64,000 nucleotides of DNA from Rugosimonospora africana (lineage in GTDB: Bacteria > Actinomycetota > Actinomycetes > Mycobacteriales > Micromonosporaceae). The stretch covers positions 1-64,000 of the forward strand of contig NZ_BONZ01000056.1 in the NCBI RefSeq assembly GCF_016862975.1, given 5' to 3'. Of the stretch, positions 23,491 to 31,311 are shown piece after piece. The notes under the pieces are model-generated. The model saw nothing but the letters and a program-made list of their open reading frames with translations. It did not search any database and was not told the origin of the DNA. Position numbers and translations under genes: made by a program. Position 1 is the first letter of the stretch, and each line of letters starts with the position of its first letter.

Positions 23491-26376
23491 ATGCCCACAG
23501 CGCTGTCCGCGCGCCTTCGTCGCGCCCTGCCCCGTCCGCGCCTGACCCGGCGCCGGATCGTCATCGGTGCGGTGGTGCTCGCCGTGCTGGTCGGGGCGCT
23601 GTCCTGGGCGGTCCGGCCGTCGTCGCCCGGCTATCGGATCACGTCCCAGATGATCACGGTGCAGACCGGGCCGGCCGGCACCACCCCGATCAGCCTGGAC
23701 ACCACTTACTACCAGCCGGATTCGGCCTCGGCCGCCCATCCGGCCGCCGCGGTGCTGCTGGCACACGGCTTCGGCGGTACCAAGGACGACGTCGCGGACG
23801 ACGCGAAGGATCTGGCGAGTCGCGGGTACGCGGTGCTCGCCTGGACGGCCGAGGGCTTCGGCGAAAGCGGCGGGCAGATCCACCTGGACAGCCCGGACTG
23901 GGAGGTCAAGGACGCGCAGCACCTGATCGACTGGCTGTCCGCTCGCCCCGAGGTGCGCAAGGACGGCCCACGGGACCCGCGGGTCGCCGCGGTCGGTGCC
24001 TCGTACGGCGGCGGGCTGGCGCTGATGCTGGCCGGGTACGACCGCCGGGTCGACGCGATCGTCCCGCAGATCACCTGGAACGACCTGGGCAACGCGTTCC
24101 TGCCGAGCGCGACCGGCGCCGGCGCGTCCTCCGGGGTGTTCAAGAAGGGCTGGGCGGGCATCTTCTTCACCGGCGGAGCGGTGCCCGCCGCGCTGCCCGG
24201 ATCCGGTGCTGCCGTGCCGGGAGCCGGCGGTGCCACCTTGCCGGGAGCCGGCGGCGCCCTTACCCCACCCACCGGCGCCACCCCTACGTGTGGCCGCTTC
24301 GCGGCGGACCTCTGTGCCGCGTACCTGTCGATCGCGACCACCGGCCGGGCCACCCCCGATCAGCTGGCCCTGCTGGAACGGTCGAGCCCGGCCAGCGTGC
24401 TCGACCGGATCCACGCGCCCGCGCTGCTGATTCAGGGGCAGGCCGACTCGCTGTTCCCGCTGTCCGAGGCGGACGCGAACGCGAAGGGCATCGCCGCGAA
24501 CGGCACCCCGGTGCAGGTCGACTGGTTCATCGGCGGCCACGACGGCGGGAACGGGCCGCAGTCCGACCAGGACCGCAACCGGTACCTGACCGTGCAGTGG
24601 CTCGACCACTACCTGCTGGGCAAGGGGTCGGCGCCGTCCACCAGCTTCACCTACTCCCGGCTCGCCGGCATCGACGCCAACACCGACAGCGTGGTCGCGC
24701 TGGGCTACTCGGTCCACGGATACCCGGGGCTGTCCGGCCAGTCCTCGACGACCGTCACGGTCGCCGGGCCGCCGCAGCCGGCCGTCAACCCACCCAACGG
24801 CACGCCGGCGGGGATCTCGACGGTACCGGGGGTCGGCGGTGGACCAGCCGGCGCCACCGGCGGTACCGCCCAGGACGTACCCGGGCAGCACGCCGACTTC
24901 TACTCCGAGCCGCTGAAGTCCACTGTGGACGTCGTCGGTACGCCGACCGTGCGGGTACGGGCGGCCAGCCCGACCGGCCAGGCGGTGCTGTTCGTCAAGC
25001 TGTACGACGTCGATCCGCACAGCGGCGCCACACTGCCGGACGGTCTGGTGGCGCCGGTGCGCCTGACCGGACTGCCGGCGACGCTGGCCGACGCCCCGGC
25101 GGTGACGGTCACGCTGCCCGGAATCGTGCACCAGTTCCAGGCCGGGCACCGGTTGCGGGTCACCGTGGCCACCTCGGACCAGGCGTACCTGAGCCCGCCC
25201 GACCCGACCGTGTACCAGCTCGCCGTGACCGGCGGCGTGCGGCTGCCCACCGTGCACAGCACACCAATCGCCTCCCCGGATCTCATCTGGCGGTGGATCC
25301 TCGCCGGGCTGGCCGCCGCGCTGGCGATCGGGACCGTCGTCGCGATCGTGCTCGGGCGGCGCCGCCACCGCAAGTTCTCAAACCGGTCCGGCTCGGCGCG
25401 TCTGTCGCCGCGAGACGACCCGGACCAGTCGCACTTGGCACGGGCCGACCTGGCCGACATACCGCTGGTGGTCAGCGGGCTGCGCAAGGAGTACGGCGAC
25501 GGATTCGTCGCGGTGTCCAAAGTGGACTTCACCGTCCGGCGCGGCCAGGTGGTCGGCCTCCTCGGGCCGAACGGAGCCGGTAAGACCACGTCGCTGCGGG
25601 TGCTGATGGGTCTGACCAAGCCGACCGCGGGCGACATCTACGTGTTCGGGCACCGGCTGGTGTCCGGCGCCCCGGTGCTGTCCCGGCTCGGCGCGCTGGT
25701 CGAGGGGCCGGGGTTCCTGCCGCACCTGTCCGGCCTGGCCAACCTCCAGCTGTACTGGCGCTCGACCGGCCGCCCGCTGGCCGACGCCCGGCTGGACGAG
25801 GCACTGGACATCGCCGGGCTGGGCGACGCGGTACACCGCCGGATCAAGACGTACAGCCACGGCATGCGGCAGCGGCTGGCCATCGCCCAGGCCATGCTCG
25901 GCCTCCCCGAGCTACTGGTGCTGGACGAACCGACGGACGGGCTGGATCCGCCGCAGATCGCCGAGATGCGCCGGGTCCTGCGCCGGTACGCCACGGACGG
26001 GCGCGCGGTGCTGGTGTCCAGTCACCTGCTCGCCGAGGTGGAGCAGACCTGCACCCACGTCGTGGTGGTGCACAAGGGCACGGTGGTGGCCGACGGGCCG
26101 GTCGACGACATCGTCGGCGACTCGCCGTCGGTGCAGTTCGACGTGTCCGATCCGGCCACCGCGACCGAGGTGCTCAACCGCAGCGGCGTACGCAGCGTGT
26201 CCGGTGAGGGCAACGGCACGCTGATCGCCGACCTGGACGGGGCGGACCGGGCGGACGTGGTGGCCGAGCTGGTTCGAGCCGGAGTGGGCGTGAACCGGGT
26301 GGTGCCGCGCCGCCGGCTGGAGGACGCGTTCCTGTCGCTGGTCGGCGGGGACACCAAGGCGAGTGGGGAGCGGTGA
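23491..26376 (+). CDS. Fusion of CocE-type alpha/beta hydrolase with ABC ATPase
   Basis: A 961-residue fusion. It has an N-terminal membrane anchor (RRRIVIGAVVLAVLVGALSW), then an extracytoplasmic X-Pro-dipeptidyl-peptidase-like hydrolase with nucleophile elbow VGASYGGGLA near residue 170 and a jelly-roll segment ending HQFQAGHRLRVTVATSDQAY. A second helix (ILAGLAAALAIGTVVAIVL) follows, then a linker containing the palindromic repeat. The cytoplasmic ABC domain has Walker A GPNGAGKTTS, signature YSHGMRQRL and Walker B LLVLDEPTDGLD. The next gene encodes a matching permease, overlapping by one base. I recall similar hydrolase-ABC proteins in actinobacteria; the exported substrate is unknown. 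GTG 23482 is an alternative start. Confidence 0.85.
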   Translation: MPTALSARLRRALPRPRLTRRRIVIGAVVLAVLVGALSWAVRPSSPGYRITSQMITVQTGPAGTTPISLDTTYYQPDSASAAHPAAAVLLAHGFGGTKDDVADDAKDLASRGYAVLAWTAEGFGESGGQIHLDSPDWEVKDAQHLIDWLSARPEVRKDGPRDPRVAAVGASYGGGLALMLAGYDRRVDAIVPQITWNDLGNAFLPSATGAGASSGVFKKGWAGIFFTGGAVPAALPGSGAAVPGAGGATLPGAGGALTPPTGATPTCGRFAADLCAAYLSIATTGRATPDQLALLERSSPASVLDRIHAPALLIQGQADSLFPLSEADANAKGIAANGTPVQVDWFIGGHDGGNGPQSDQDRNRYLTVQWLDHYLLGKGSAPSTSFTYSRLAGIDANTDSVVALGYSVHGYPGLSGQSSTTVTVAGPPQPAVNPPNGTPAGISTVPGVGGGPAGATGGTAQDVPGQHADFYSEPLKSTVDVVGTPTVRVRAASPTGQAVLFVKLYDVDPHSGATLPDGLVAPVRLTGLPATLADAPAVTVTLPGIVHQFQAGHRLRVTVATSDQAYLSPPDPTVYQLAVTGGVRLPTVHSTPIASPDLIWRWILAGLAAALAIGTVVAIVLGRRRHRKFSNRSGSARLSPRDDPDQSHLARADLADIPLVVSGLRKEYGDGFVAVSKVDFTVRRGQVVGLLGPNGAGKTTSLRVLMGLTKPTAGDIYVFGHRLVSGAPVLSRLGALVEGPGFLPHLSGLANLQLYWRSTGRPLADARLDEALDIAGLGDAVHRRIKTYSHGMRQRLAIAQAMLGLPELLVLDEPTDGLDPPQIAEMRRVLRRYATDGRAVLVSSHLLAEVEQTCTHVVVVHKGTVVADGPVDDIVGDSPSVQFDVSDPATATEVLNRSGVRSVSGEGNGTLIADLDGADRADVVAELVRAGVGVNRVVPRRRLEDAFLSLVGGDTKASGER
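25385..25426 (-). repeat. Dispersed 42-bp palindromic repeat, copy A
   Basis: On the minus strand this reads GGTCCGGGTCGTC at the 5' end and GCCGGACC at the 3' end. It is imperfectly self-complementary over most of its length and matches copies B (42296) and C (55485) at about 37 of 42 positions. It lies in frame inside the linker between the second membrane helix and the ABC domain of the fusion protein. The T-A pair at arm position 5 in B and C is C-G here, a compensatory change. Confidence 0.85.
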
Positions 26377-27257
26377 TGGCCACGAGTACCATGTCGTCCA
26401 CTGTGGACGGTTCGGCCGCCGGGTACCGGCCGACGGCCACGCTCACCTTCCGGACCGAACTGCGCCGCCAGGCCAGTCGCCGCCGTACCCAGCTGAGCCT
26501 GGGCTTCATGGTGCTACTCCCGCTGGTCATCCTGCTCGCGTTCGAGTTCGGCGGGGGCAACGGCGGAGGCGGGGACCGGGGGCAGTTCGCCGCGCTGGCC
26601 GACATCGCCAAGTCCGGCGGGCTCAACTTCGCCCTGTTCACCCTGCTGGTCTCTGCGTCCTTCCTGCTGGTCGTGGTCGTCGCGCTGTTCTGCGGCGACA
26701 CGGTGGCCAGCGAGGCGAGCTGGGGTTCGCTGCGGTACCTGCTGGCCGCACCGGTGCCGCGCGGCCGGCTGCTGGGCAGCAAGCTGCTCGTGTCGCTGTT
26801 CTACAGCCTGTGCTCCCTGATCCTGCTGACCGGCACGGCGCTGCTGGCTGGGACGCTGCGCTATGGCTGGCATCCGCTGCGCACCACGGTCGCCGGGGAC
26901 ATCGCTCCGGGTACCGCCGTGGTGCGGTTGCTCGGGATCGTCGGGTTCGTGGCGGTCACCCTGTTGATCACCGCCGGGCTGGCGTTCCTTCTGTCGGTGT
27001 CGACCGACGCGCCCCTCGGGGCGGTGGGCGGCGCCGTACTGCTCCAGATCCTGTCCGGGATCCTGGACCAGATCACCGCGCTCGGCTCGATACGAGTGAT
27101 CCTGCCCACTCACTACGGGGACGCCTGGCTCGGTCTGATTTCCAATCCGGTGCAGACGGACGACATGGTCAAGGGCGCGATCGCGACGCTTGCCTACGCC
27201 GCCGTGTTCTTCGGCACGGCCTGGTGGCACTTCATGCGCAAGGACGTGGTCAGCTAA
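26376..27257 (+). CDS. ABC transporter permease
   Basis: A 293-residue membrane protein of the ABC-2 type with about six helices, such as LSLGFMVLLPLVILLAFEF, FLLVVVVALFCGDTVASEAS, VSLFYSLCSLILLTGTALL and GIVGFVAVTLLITAGLAFLL. The sequence EASWGSLRYLLAAPVPRGRL is the typical cytoplasmic loop of ABC-2 permeases contacting the ATPase. ATG 26376 shares its A with the fusion gene's TGA stop, so the two are translationally coupled. It presumably assembles with the ABC domain of the fusion to export a lipid, peptide or drug. No regulator sits in the operon. Confidence 0.85.
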   Translation: MATSTMSSTVDGSAAGYRPTATLTFRTELRRQASRRRTQLSLGFMVLLPLVILLAFEFGGGNGGGGDRGQFAALADIAKSGGLNFALFTLLVSASFLLVVVVALFCGDTVASEASWGSLRYLLAAPVPRGRLLGSKLLVSLFYSLCSLILLTGTALLAGTLRYGWHPLRTTVAGDIAPGTAVVRLLGIVGFVAVTLLITAGLAFLLSVSTDAPLGAVGGAVLLQILSGILDQITALGSIRVILPTHYGDAWLGLISNPVQTDDMVKGAIATLAYAAVFFGTAWWHFMRKDVVS

Positions 27258-27283
27258 GCTGTCCCGGAAAGACAACTGAATAC

Positions 27284-27412
27284 CTCATCCAGAGGGGCAG
27301 AGGGAACGGCCCGTTGAAGCCCCGGCAACCACCGCGATACCTCGACGTTGAGGCCCGCCGTGGCTGGTGCCAATTCCGTCCAGGCGTGTGAGATTCGCCC
27401 TGGGAAGATGAG
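27284..27412 (+). ncRNA. SAM riboswitch (S-box, SAM-I family)
   Basis: Conserved S-box blocks are present in order: P1 CTCATC (27284-27289) pairs with GATGAG (27407-27412); AGAGGGGCAGAGGGAA; GGCCCGTTGAAGCCCCGG followed by CAACC; then GGTGCCAATTCC; then a P4 of CCAGGCG against CGCCCTGG. These are the core SAM-binding elements. The aptamer ends 13 bases before the thrC ATG and no terminator hairpin intervenes. GAGG (27412-27415) can pair with CCTC (27420-27423) just before the start codon, so control is more likely translational than by attenuation. Confidence 0.92.
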
Positions 27413-27425
27413 AGGACGGCCTCCC

Positions 27426-28712
27426 ATGACGTCGACACTCGACGTAACTGTCAGTTCCACCGACCCCGCTCCCACCGCCGCCCGGCACCTGGTCTGTCGC
27501 GGCTGTGGCGCGCAGTACCCGCTGGCCGCGCAGCACGCCTGTTATGAGTGCTTCGGTCCGCTGGAGGTCGGTTACGACCAGGCGGCACTGGCCCGGGTGA
27601 CCCGGGAGCAGATCGAAGCCGGGCCGCAGAACCTCTGGCGCTACTCCCCGCTGCTGCCGGTCGGTCAGGACCCGGCCAGCCGGGTCAGCCTCAACCCGGG
27701 GTGCACCCCGCTGGTCCGCGGCGACGCGCTCGCCGCCGAACTGGGCATGACCGGGCAACTGTGGGTCAAGGACGACTCGGCGAATCCGACCCACTCGTTC
27801 AAGGACCGGGTCGTATCGGTCGCGCTGACCGCGGCGAAGGGGCTGGGCTTCACCCGGTTCGCCTGCGCGTCGACCGGCAACCTGGCCAACTCGGTCGCCG
27901 CCCACGCCGCCCACGCCGGGGTGCCGTCGGTGGTGTTCATCCCGTCCGACCTGGAGCAGGGCAAGGTGCTCACCACCGCGGTGTACGGCGGCGACGTGGT
28001 GGCCATCGAGGGCTCGTACGACGACGTGAACCGGCTGTGCTCGGAGCTGACCGAGACCGACGAGTTCGAGGACACCGCGTTCGTCAACGTCAACGTCCGG
28101 CCGTACTACGCGGAGGGCTCGAAGACTCTCGGGTACGAGATCGCCGAGCAACTCGGCTGGCGGCTCCCGGCGCAGGTGGTCATCCCGATGGCCTCGGGCG
28201 AGCTGCTGACCAAGGTGGACAAGGCGTTCAGCGAACTGGTCGCGATCGGCCTGGTCCCGGACACCCCGTGGAAGATCTTCGGCGCCCAGTCGGCCGGCTG
28301 CAACCCGATCGCGGTGGCGCTGCACGCCGACACCGACGTGATCACCCCGGTACGCCCGACCGGGATCGCCAAGTCACTCAACATCGGCGACCCGGCGGCC
28401 GGCCTGTACGCCCTGGAGGCGGTGCGGCGCACCGGCGGCTGGATGGACTACGCCGACGACGACGAGATCCGCGCCGCGATCCGGCAGCTCGCCCGCACGA
28501 CCGGGGTCTTCGCCGAGACCGCGGGCGGCGTGACCACCGCGGTGCTGGGCAAGCTGGTGGCGGCTGGTCGGCTGGACCCGAGCGCGGAGACCGTGGTGCT
28601 CAACACCGGCGAGGGACTCAAGACCCTGGACGCGGTCGCCGGCCTGGTCGGTCCGACTCATCGGGTCAAGCCGTCGCTCCGGGCGGCTCGCGAGGCCGGC
28701 CTGCTCGGGTGA
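27426..28712 (+). CDS. thrC: Threonine synthase
   Basis: A 428-residue PLP enzyme converting O-phospho-L-homoserine to threonine in the cytoplasm. The N-terminus carries a zinc-ribbon-like CRGCGAQYPLAAQHACYECF. The PLP lysine is in DDSANPTHSFKDRVVSVAL (about residue 125), followed by CASTGNLANSVAAHAA and the phosphate-binding MASGELLTKVD. It starts at ATG 27426, directly after an S-box riboswitch, with AGAGGA as Shine-Dalgarno. The gene is not followed by other threonine genes; a structured intergenic element comes next. Confidence 0.94.
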   Translation: MTSTLDVTVSSTDPAPTAARHLVCRGCGAQYPLAAQHACYECFGPLEVGYDQAALARVTREQIEAGPQNLWRYSPLLPVGQDPASRVSLNPGCTPLVRGDALAAELGMTGQLWVKDDSANPTHSFKDRVVSVALTAAKGLGFTRFACASTGNLANSVAAHAAHAGVPSVVFIPSDLEQGKVLTTAVYGGDVVAIEGSYDDVNRLCSELTETDEFEDTAFVNVNVRPYYAEGSKTLGYEIAEQLGWRLPAQVVIPMASGELLTKVDKAFSELVAIGLVPDTPWKIFGAQSAGCNPIAVALHADTDVITPVRPTGIAKSLNIGDPAAGLYALEAVRRTGGWMDYADDDEIRAAIRQLARTTGVFAETAGGVTTAVLGKLVAAGRLDPSAETVVLNTGEGLKTLDAVAGLVGPTHRVKPSLRAAREAGLLG

Positions 28713-28731
28713 TTTTTTAGGGGCCCTTGAC

Positions 28732-28816
28732 TACTCACCGTGAGTGCCGTGCTGGCATGCACGGCGACTGATCTGGCGCGTCAACCGTAAGGTTGACGTG
28801 TAGATAGCGGTGAGTA
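28732..28816 (+). ncRNA. Branched intergenic element, three-way-junction fold (candidate RNA)
   Basis: Outer arms TACTCACCG (28732-28740) and CGGTGAGTA (28808-28816) are perfect complements and enclose two hairpins. The first is GCCGTGC-TGGCAT-GCACGGC (28746-28765). The second is CGTCAACC-GTAA-GGTTGACG (28779-28798), whose GTAA loop fits a GNRA tetraloop. The element follows a TTTTTT run at 28713-28718 after thrC. It could be a small RNA, a regulatory leader, or the remnant of a palindromic mobile element; I recognise no known family. Confidence 0.6.
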
Positions 28817-29059
28817 ATCGTGAATTTGCTTTGGGTCCATCTCATACGGGTTCGAGGGCTTGACGACGCTCGCCGAGGCGCGCAGGATGCTGCGTGCGGG
28901 AGGACGCATCGCCGCTTGGCCTCGGGGTTACTCGGGAGACCAGCGACCCAGTGCAGAAGCGCTGTGCGAGCGTCCTCTCGACCAATTCTGGGGTCGAATC
29001 GGGCCCAGTGCCGGACACCGGGTGCGGCAGCGGTTGCCGTGGAGAGCCGCGGATCCGGG
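28817..29059. other. Non-coding stretch between the branched element and the winged-helix gene
   Basis: No reading frame here has a ribosome binding site or recognisable product; the open frames on both strands look like GC-driven noise. The first 50 bases are noticeably AT-richer. I see no terminator with a U-run at the 3' side of the leftward regulator gene. Confidence 0.5.
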
Positions 29060-29581
29060 CTACTCCCGGGACGTGTCGGGGTACAGCGCGACGAAGGCCG
29101 AATAGGGCTCGCCCTCCGGATCGAGCGGGCGGGACGCGTATTCGTTCAACAGGTCGGCCACCCGTTCGCGCAACTCCTCGATGTCCTTCTTGTCCAGCCG
29201 CAGCCCCAGCCGGGAAAGCTGCCTGTCGGCCTCGTCGACGAGCCGTACCTCGTCCAGGAACGCCTCGATCATCGCCTCGCTGCCACCCTCGACCCCGGAG
29301 TCGCGCACGTCGAGCGTCCAGGACTTCCCGGTCGCCATGTACGGCACCTCCCGGGCGCCCCGCGCTCCCCGGCGCTCCGGCCCGGCGGCGAGAAAACCGG
29401 TGGCGACCAGCGTGCGCACGTGGTGCAGTGTGGTCGCTGGGTTCAGGTCCAGGCGGGCCGCGATCTCCTTGTTGGTCAGTGGCCTGTCGAGGCACAGCCG
29501 CAGGATGCGCAGCCGCAGGGACGAGGCGAGCGCGCGGGCTTCCCGCTCGGTCGCCGGCCTGCGTTGCTTGTCGAATGCCAT
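29060..29581 (-). CDS. Winged-helix transcriptional regulator (ArsR-like)
   Basis: A 173-residue regulator. The DNA-binding part is LASSLRLRILRLCLDRPLTN, KEIAARLDLNPATTLHHVRT, then LVATGFLAAGPERRG, a typical ArsR-like winged helix. The remainder forms a helical region with a possible coiled coil (LDKKDIEELRERVADLLNEY) that may dimerise. There is no obvious metal-binding cysteine set. It is divergent from the MFS exporter gene at 29664 with 82 bases between starts, the classical layout of a repressor controlling an efflux pump. Confidence 0.88.
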   Translation of the reverse strand: MAFDKQRRPATEREARALASSLRLRILRLCLDRPLTNKEIAARLDLNPATTLHHVRTLVATGFLAAGPERRGARGAREVPYMATGKSWTLDVRDSGVEGGSEAMIEAFLDEVRLVDEADRQLSRLGLRLDKKDIEELRERVADLLNEYASRPLDPEGEPYSAFVALYPDTSRE

Positions 29582-29663
29582 GGCTCGTTCAGCCTAGGGC
29601 AGAAAACCCGGATCACCGAGAGAACCGGTTGACTTTTCCCAATCAGTAGCGCACGCTGCCCTC

Positions 29664-31097
29664 ATGCCACCCGACGATGACCTCCTGCCTGCGGCTGTGC
29701 CCGTGGGAGTGGGTGCGTCGGCAGGCACGGACGGCCCGTTCTCGGCCGACTCCGGCGGGGTGATGGTCGACACTGATGAGCGGGCGCTCGCCGGCGGGGA
29801 CGCCGATGCCCGCCCCGCCCGGGGTCCCCTGCGCAGGCGCCTGGGGCTGCTGGACCAGCACGACTTCCGCCAGCTCTACCTCGCGGACACCATCAGCCAG
29901 CTCGGCGCCCAGGTCACCCTCCTCGCGCTGCCGCTGGTCGCGGTGCTCGCGCTGCACGCGACCACGTTCGAGGTCGGCGCGCTGACCGCCTGCGAGACGG
30001 CCGCCTTCCTGTTCGTCGGGCTCCCGGCCGGTGCCTGGGTGGACCGGATGCGGCGGCGCAACGTTCTGATCGCCGGCGACCTCGGCCGGGCCGTGCTGCT
30101 CGGCAGCATCCCGATCGCCTGGTGGCTGCACTGGCTGACCGTGGAGCAGCTGTTCGTCGTCGCGCTGCTGGCCGGCGTCTGCACCGTGTTCTTCGACGTG
30201 GCATACCAGAGCTACCTGCCGCACCTGGTCGGCAGGGAAAACCTGATCGAGGGCAACGCCAAGCTGGAGTCGGTCCGGGCGGTGAACCAGATCGGCGGCC
30301 CGGCCGTCGCCGGCCTGATCGTCCAGGCGTTCACCGCGCCGTTCGCGATCGCCGTCAACGGGCTCAGCTACCTGGGTTCCGCGCTGTTCGTCACCCGGAT
30401 CCGGCGCCGCGAGTCCCGGCCGGAGCGCAAGCCGGACGCGCACCTCGGCCGGGAGATCATGGAAGGGCTGCGGTTCGTGCTCGGCAACCGCATGCTCCGC
30501 TCGATCGCCGCGTGCACCGGCTCGTCCAACCTGTTCAGCGCGATCGGCGCCGCGATGCTGGTGTTGCTGTTGGCCCGGATCCTGGGCCTGCCGCCCTGGC
30601 AGATCGGCCTGTTCAGCTCGGTGCCGGCGATCGGGGGCCTGCTGGGCGCGTTCACCGCGACCAGGATCGCGCGCTGGCTGGGCCAGGGGCCGGCGATCTG
30701 GATCGCACCCCTGGTCAGCGCGCCGTTCGCGCTGTTGATGCCGATGGCCCAGCGCGGAATCCTGCTGTGGCTGGCCGCGATCGGCAACGGCATCTGGTGG
30801 TACGGGGTGGTGGTCTACAACGTCGCCCAGGTCAGCTTCCGCCAGGGCCTGTGCCCGGAGCGGTTGCTCGGCCGGATGAACGCCACCATGCGCTTCCTGG
30901 TCTGGGGCACGATGCCGGTGGGTGGACTGCTCGGCGGGCTGCTGGGCGAAACGCTCGGCGTCCGGCCGGCGATGTGGATCGGCGCCATCGGCGGCCTGTT
31001 CTGCTTCCTGCCGGTGTTCCTGTCGCCGCTGCGCTGGATGCGCGAGCTGCCTACGCACGAGCCGGACCCGGTACCGGAGGGGGCGCCGGCCGCATAG
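29664..31097 (+). CDS. MFS exporter (MFS_3/EntS-like)
   Basis: A 477-residue twelve-helix transporter with a 50-residue hydrophilic N-terminal extension before HDFRQLYLADTISQLGAQVT. The GxWVDRMRRR loop (LPAGAWVDRMRRRNVLIAG), VDVAYQSYLP-type helix 5 (FFDVAYQSYLPHLVGREN) and late LLGRMNATMRFLVWGTMPVG are the marks of the MFS_3 group, which includes siderophore and macrolide exporters. A TTGACT -35-like element lies about 34 bases before the ATG. Divergence from a winged-helix regulator suggests induction by the exported compound. The substrate is unknown. Confidence 0.85.
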   Translation: MPPDDDLLPAAVPVGVGASAGTDGPFSADSGGVMVDTDERALAGGDADARPARGPLRRRLGLLDQHDFRQLYLADTISQLGAQVTLLALPLVAVLALHATTFEVGALTACETAAFLFVGLPAGAWVDRMRRRNVLIAGDLGRAVLLGSIPIAWWLHWLTVEQLFVVALLAGVCTVFFDVAYQSYLPHLVGRENLIEGNAKLESVRAVNQIGGPAVAGLIVQAFTAPFAIAVNGLSYLGSALFVTRIRRRESRPERKPDAHLGREIMEGLRFVLGNRMLRSIAACTGSSNLFSAIGAAMLVLLLARILGLPPWQIGLFSSVPAIGGLLGAFTATRIARWLGQGPAIWIAPLVSAPFALLMPMAQRGILLWLAAIGNGIWWYGVVVYNVAQVSFRQGLCPERLLGRMNATMRFLVWGTMPVGGLLGGLLGETLGVRPAMWIGAIGGLFCFLPVFLSPLRWMRELPTHEPDPVPEGAPAA

Positions 31098-31162
31098 ACA
31101 CCTGATCACCGGAGCGGACTCCGTTGGCTGCGTTGTTCCCCACTCTGGAGATCAGGAACGGG

Positions 31163-31193
31163 GGTGGGGCGATGCCACAAGCATCGCCCCACC
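31163..31193 (+). terminator. Strong 13-bp hairpin after the MFS gene
   Basis: GGTGGGGCGATGC (31163-31175) and GCATCGCCCCACC (31181-31193) form a perfect stem around CACAA. No U-tract follows, as is common for actinobacterial terminators. It separates the MFS gene from paaN. Confidence 0.75.
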
Positions 31194-31311
31194 TGACTGT
31201 CTGTCGGGACGCCCGCCTGTGGCGGGGCCGGCCGGTCGCGGGAACTGTCCGCCGCACGACTGGGGCAAAGTCACCACGGCCGGGGACCGCGGGATGCGGC
31301 ATCATTGGCCC

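Noticed and set aside
28842..29632. Frames on both strands between thrC and the winged-helix gene
   Set aside because: They start in noise, run antisense to the regulator and show no recognisable domain.
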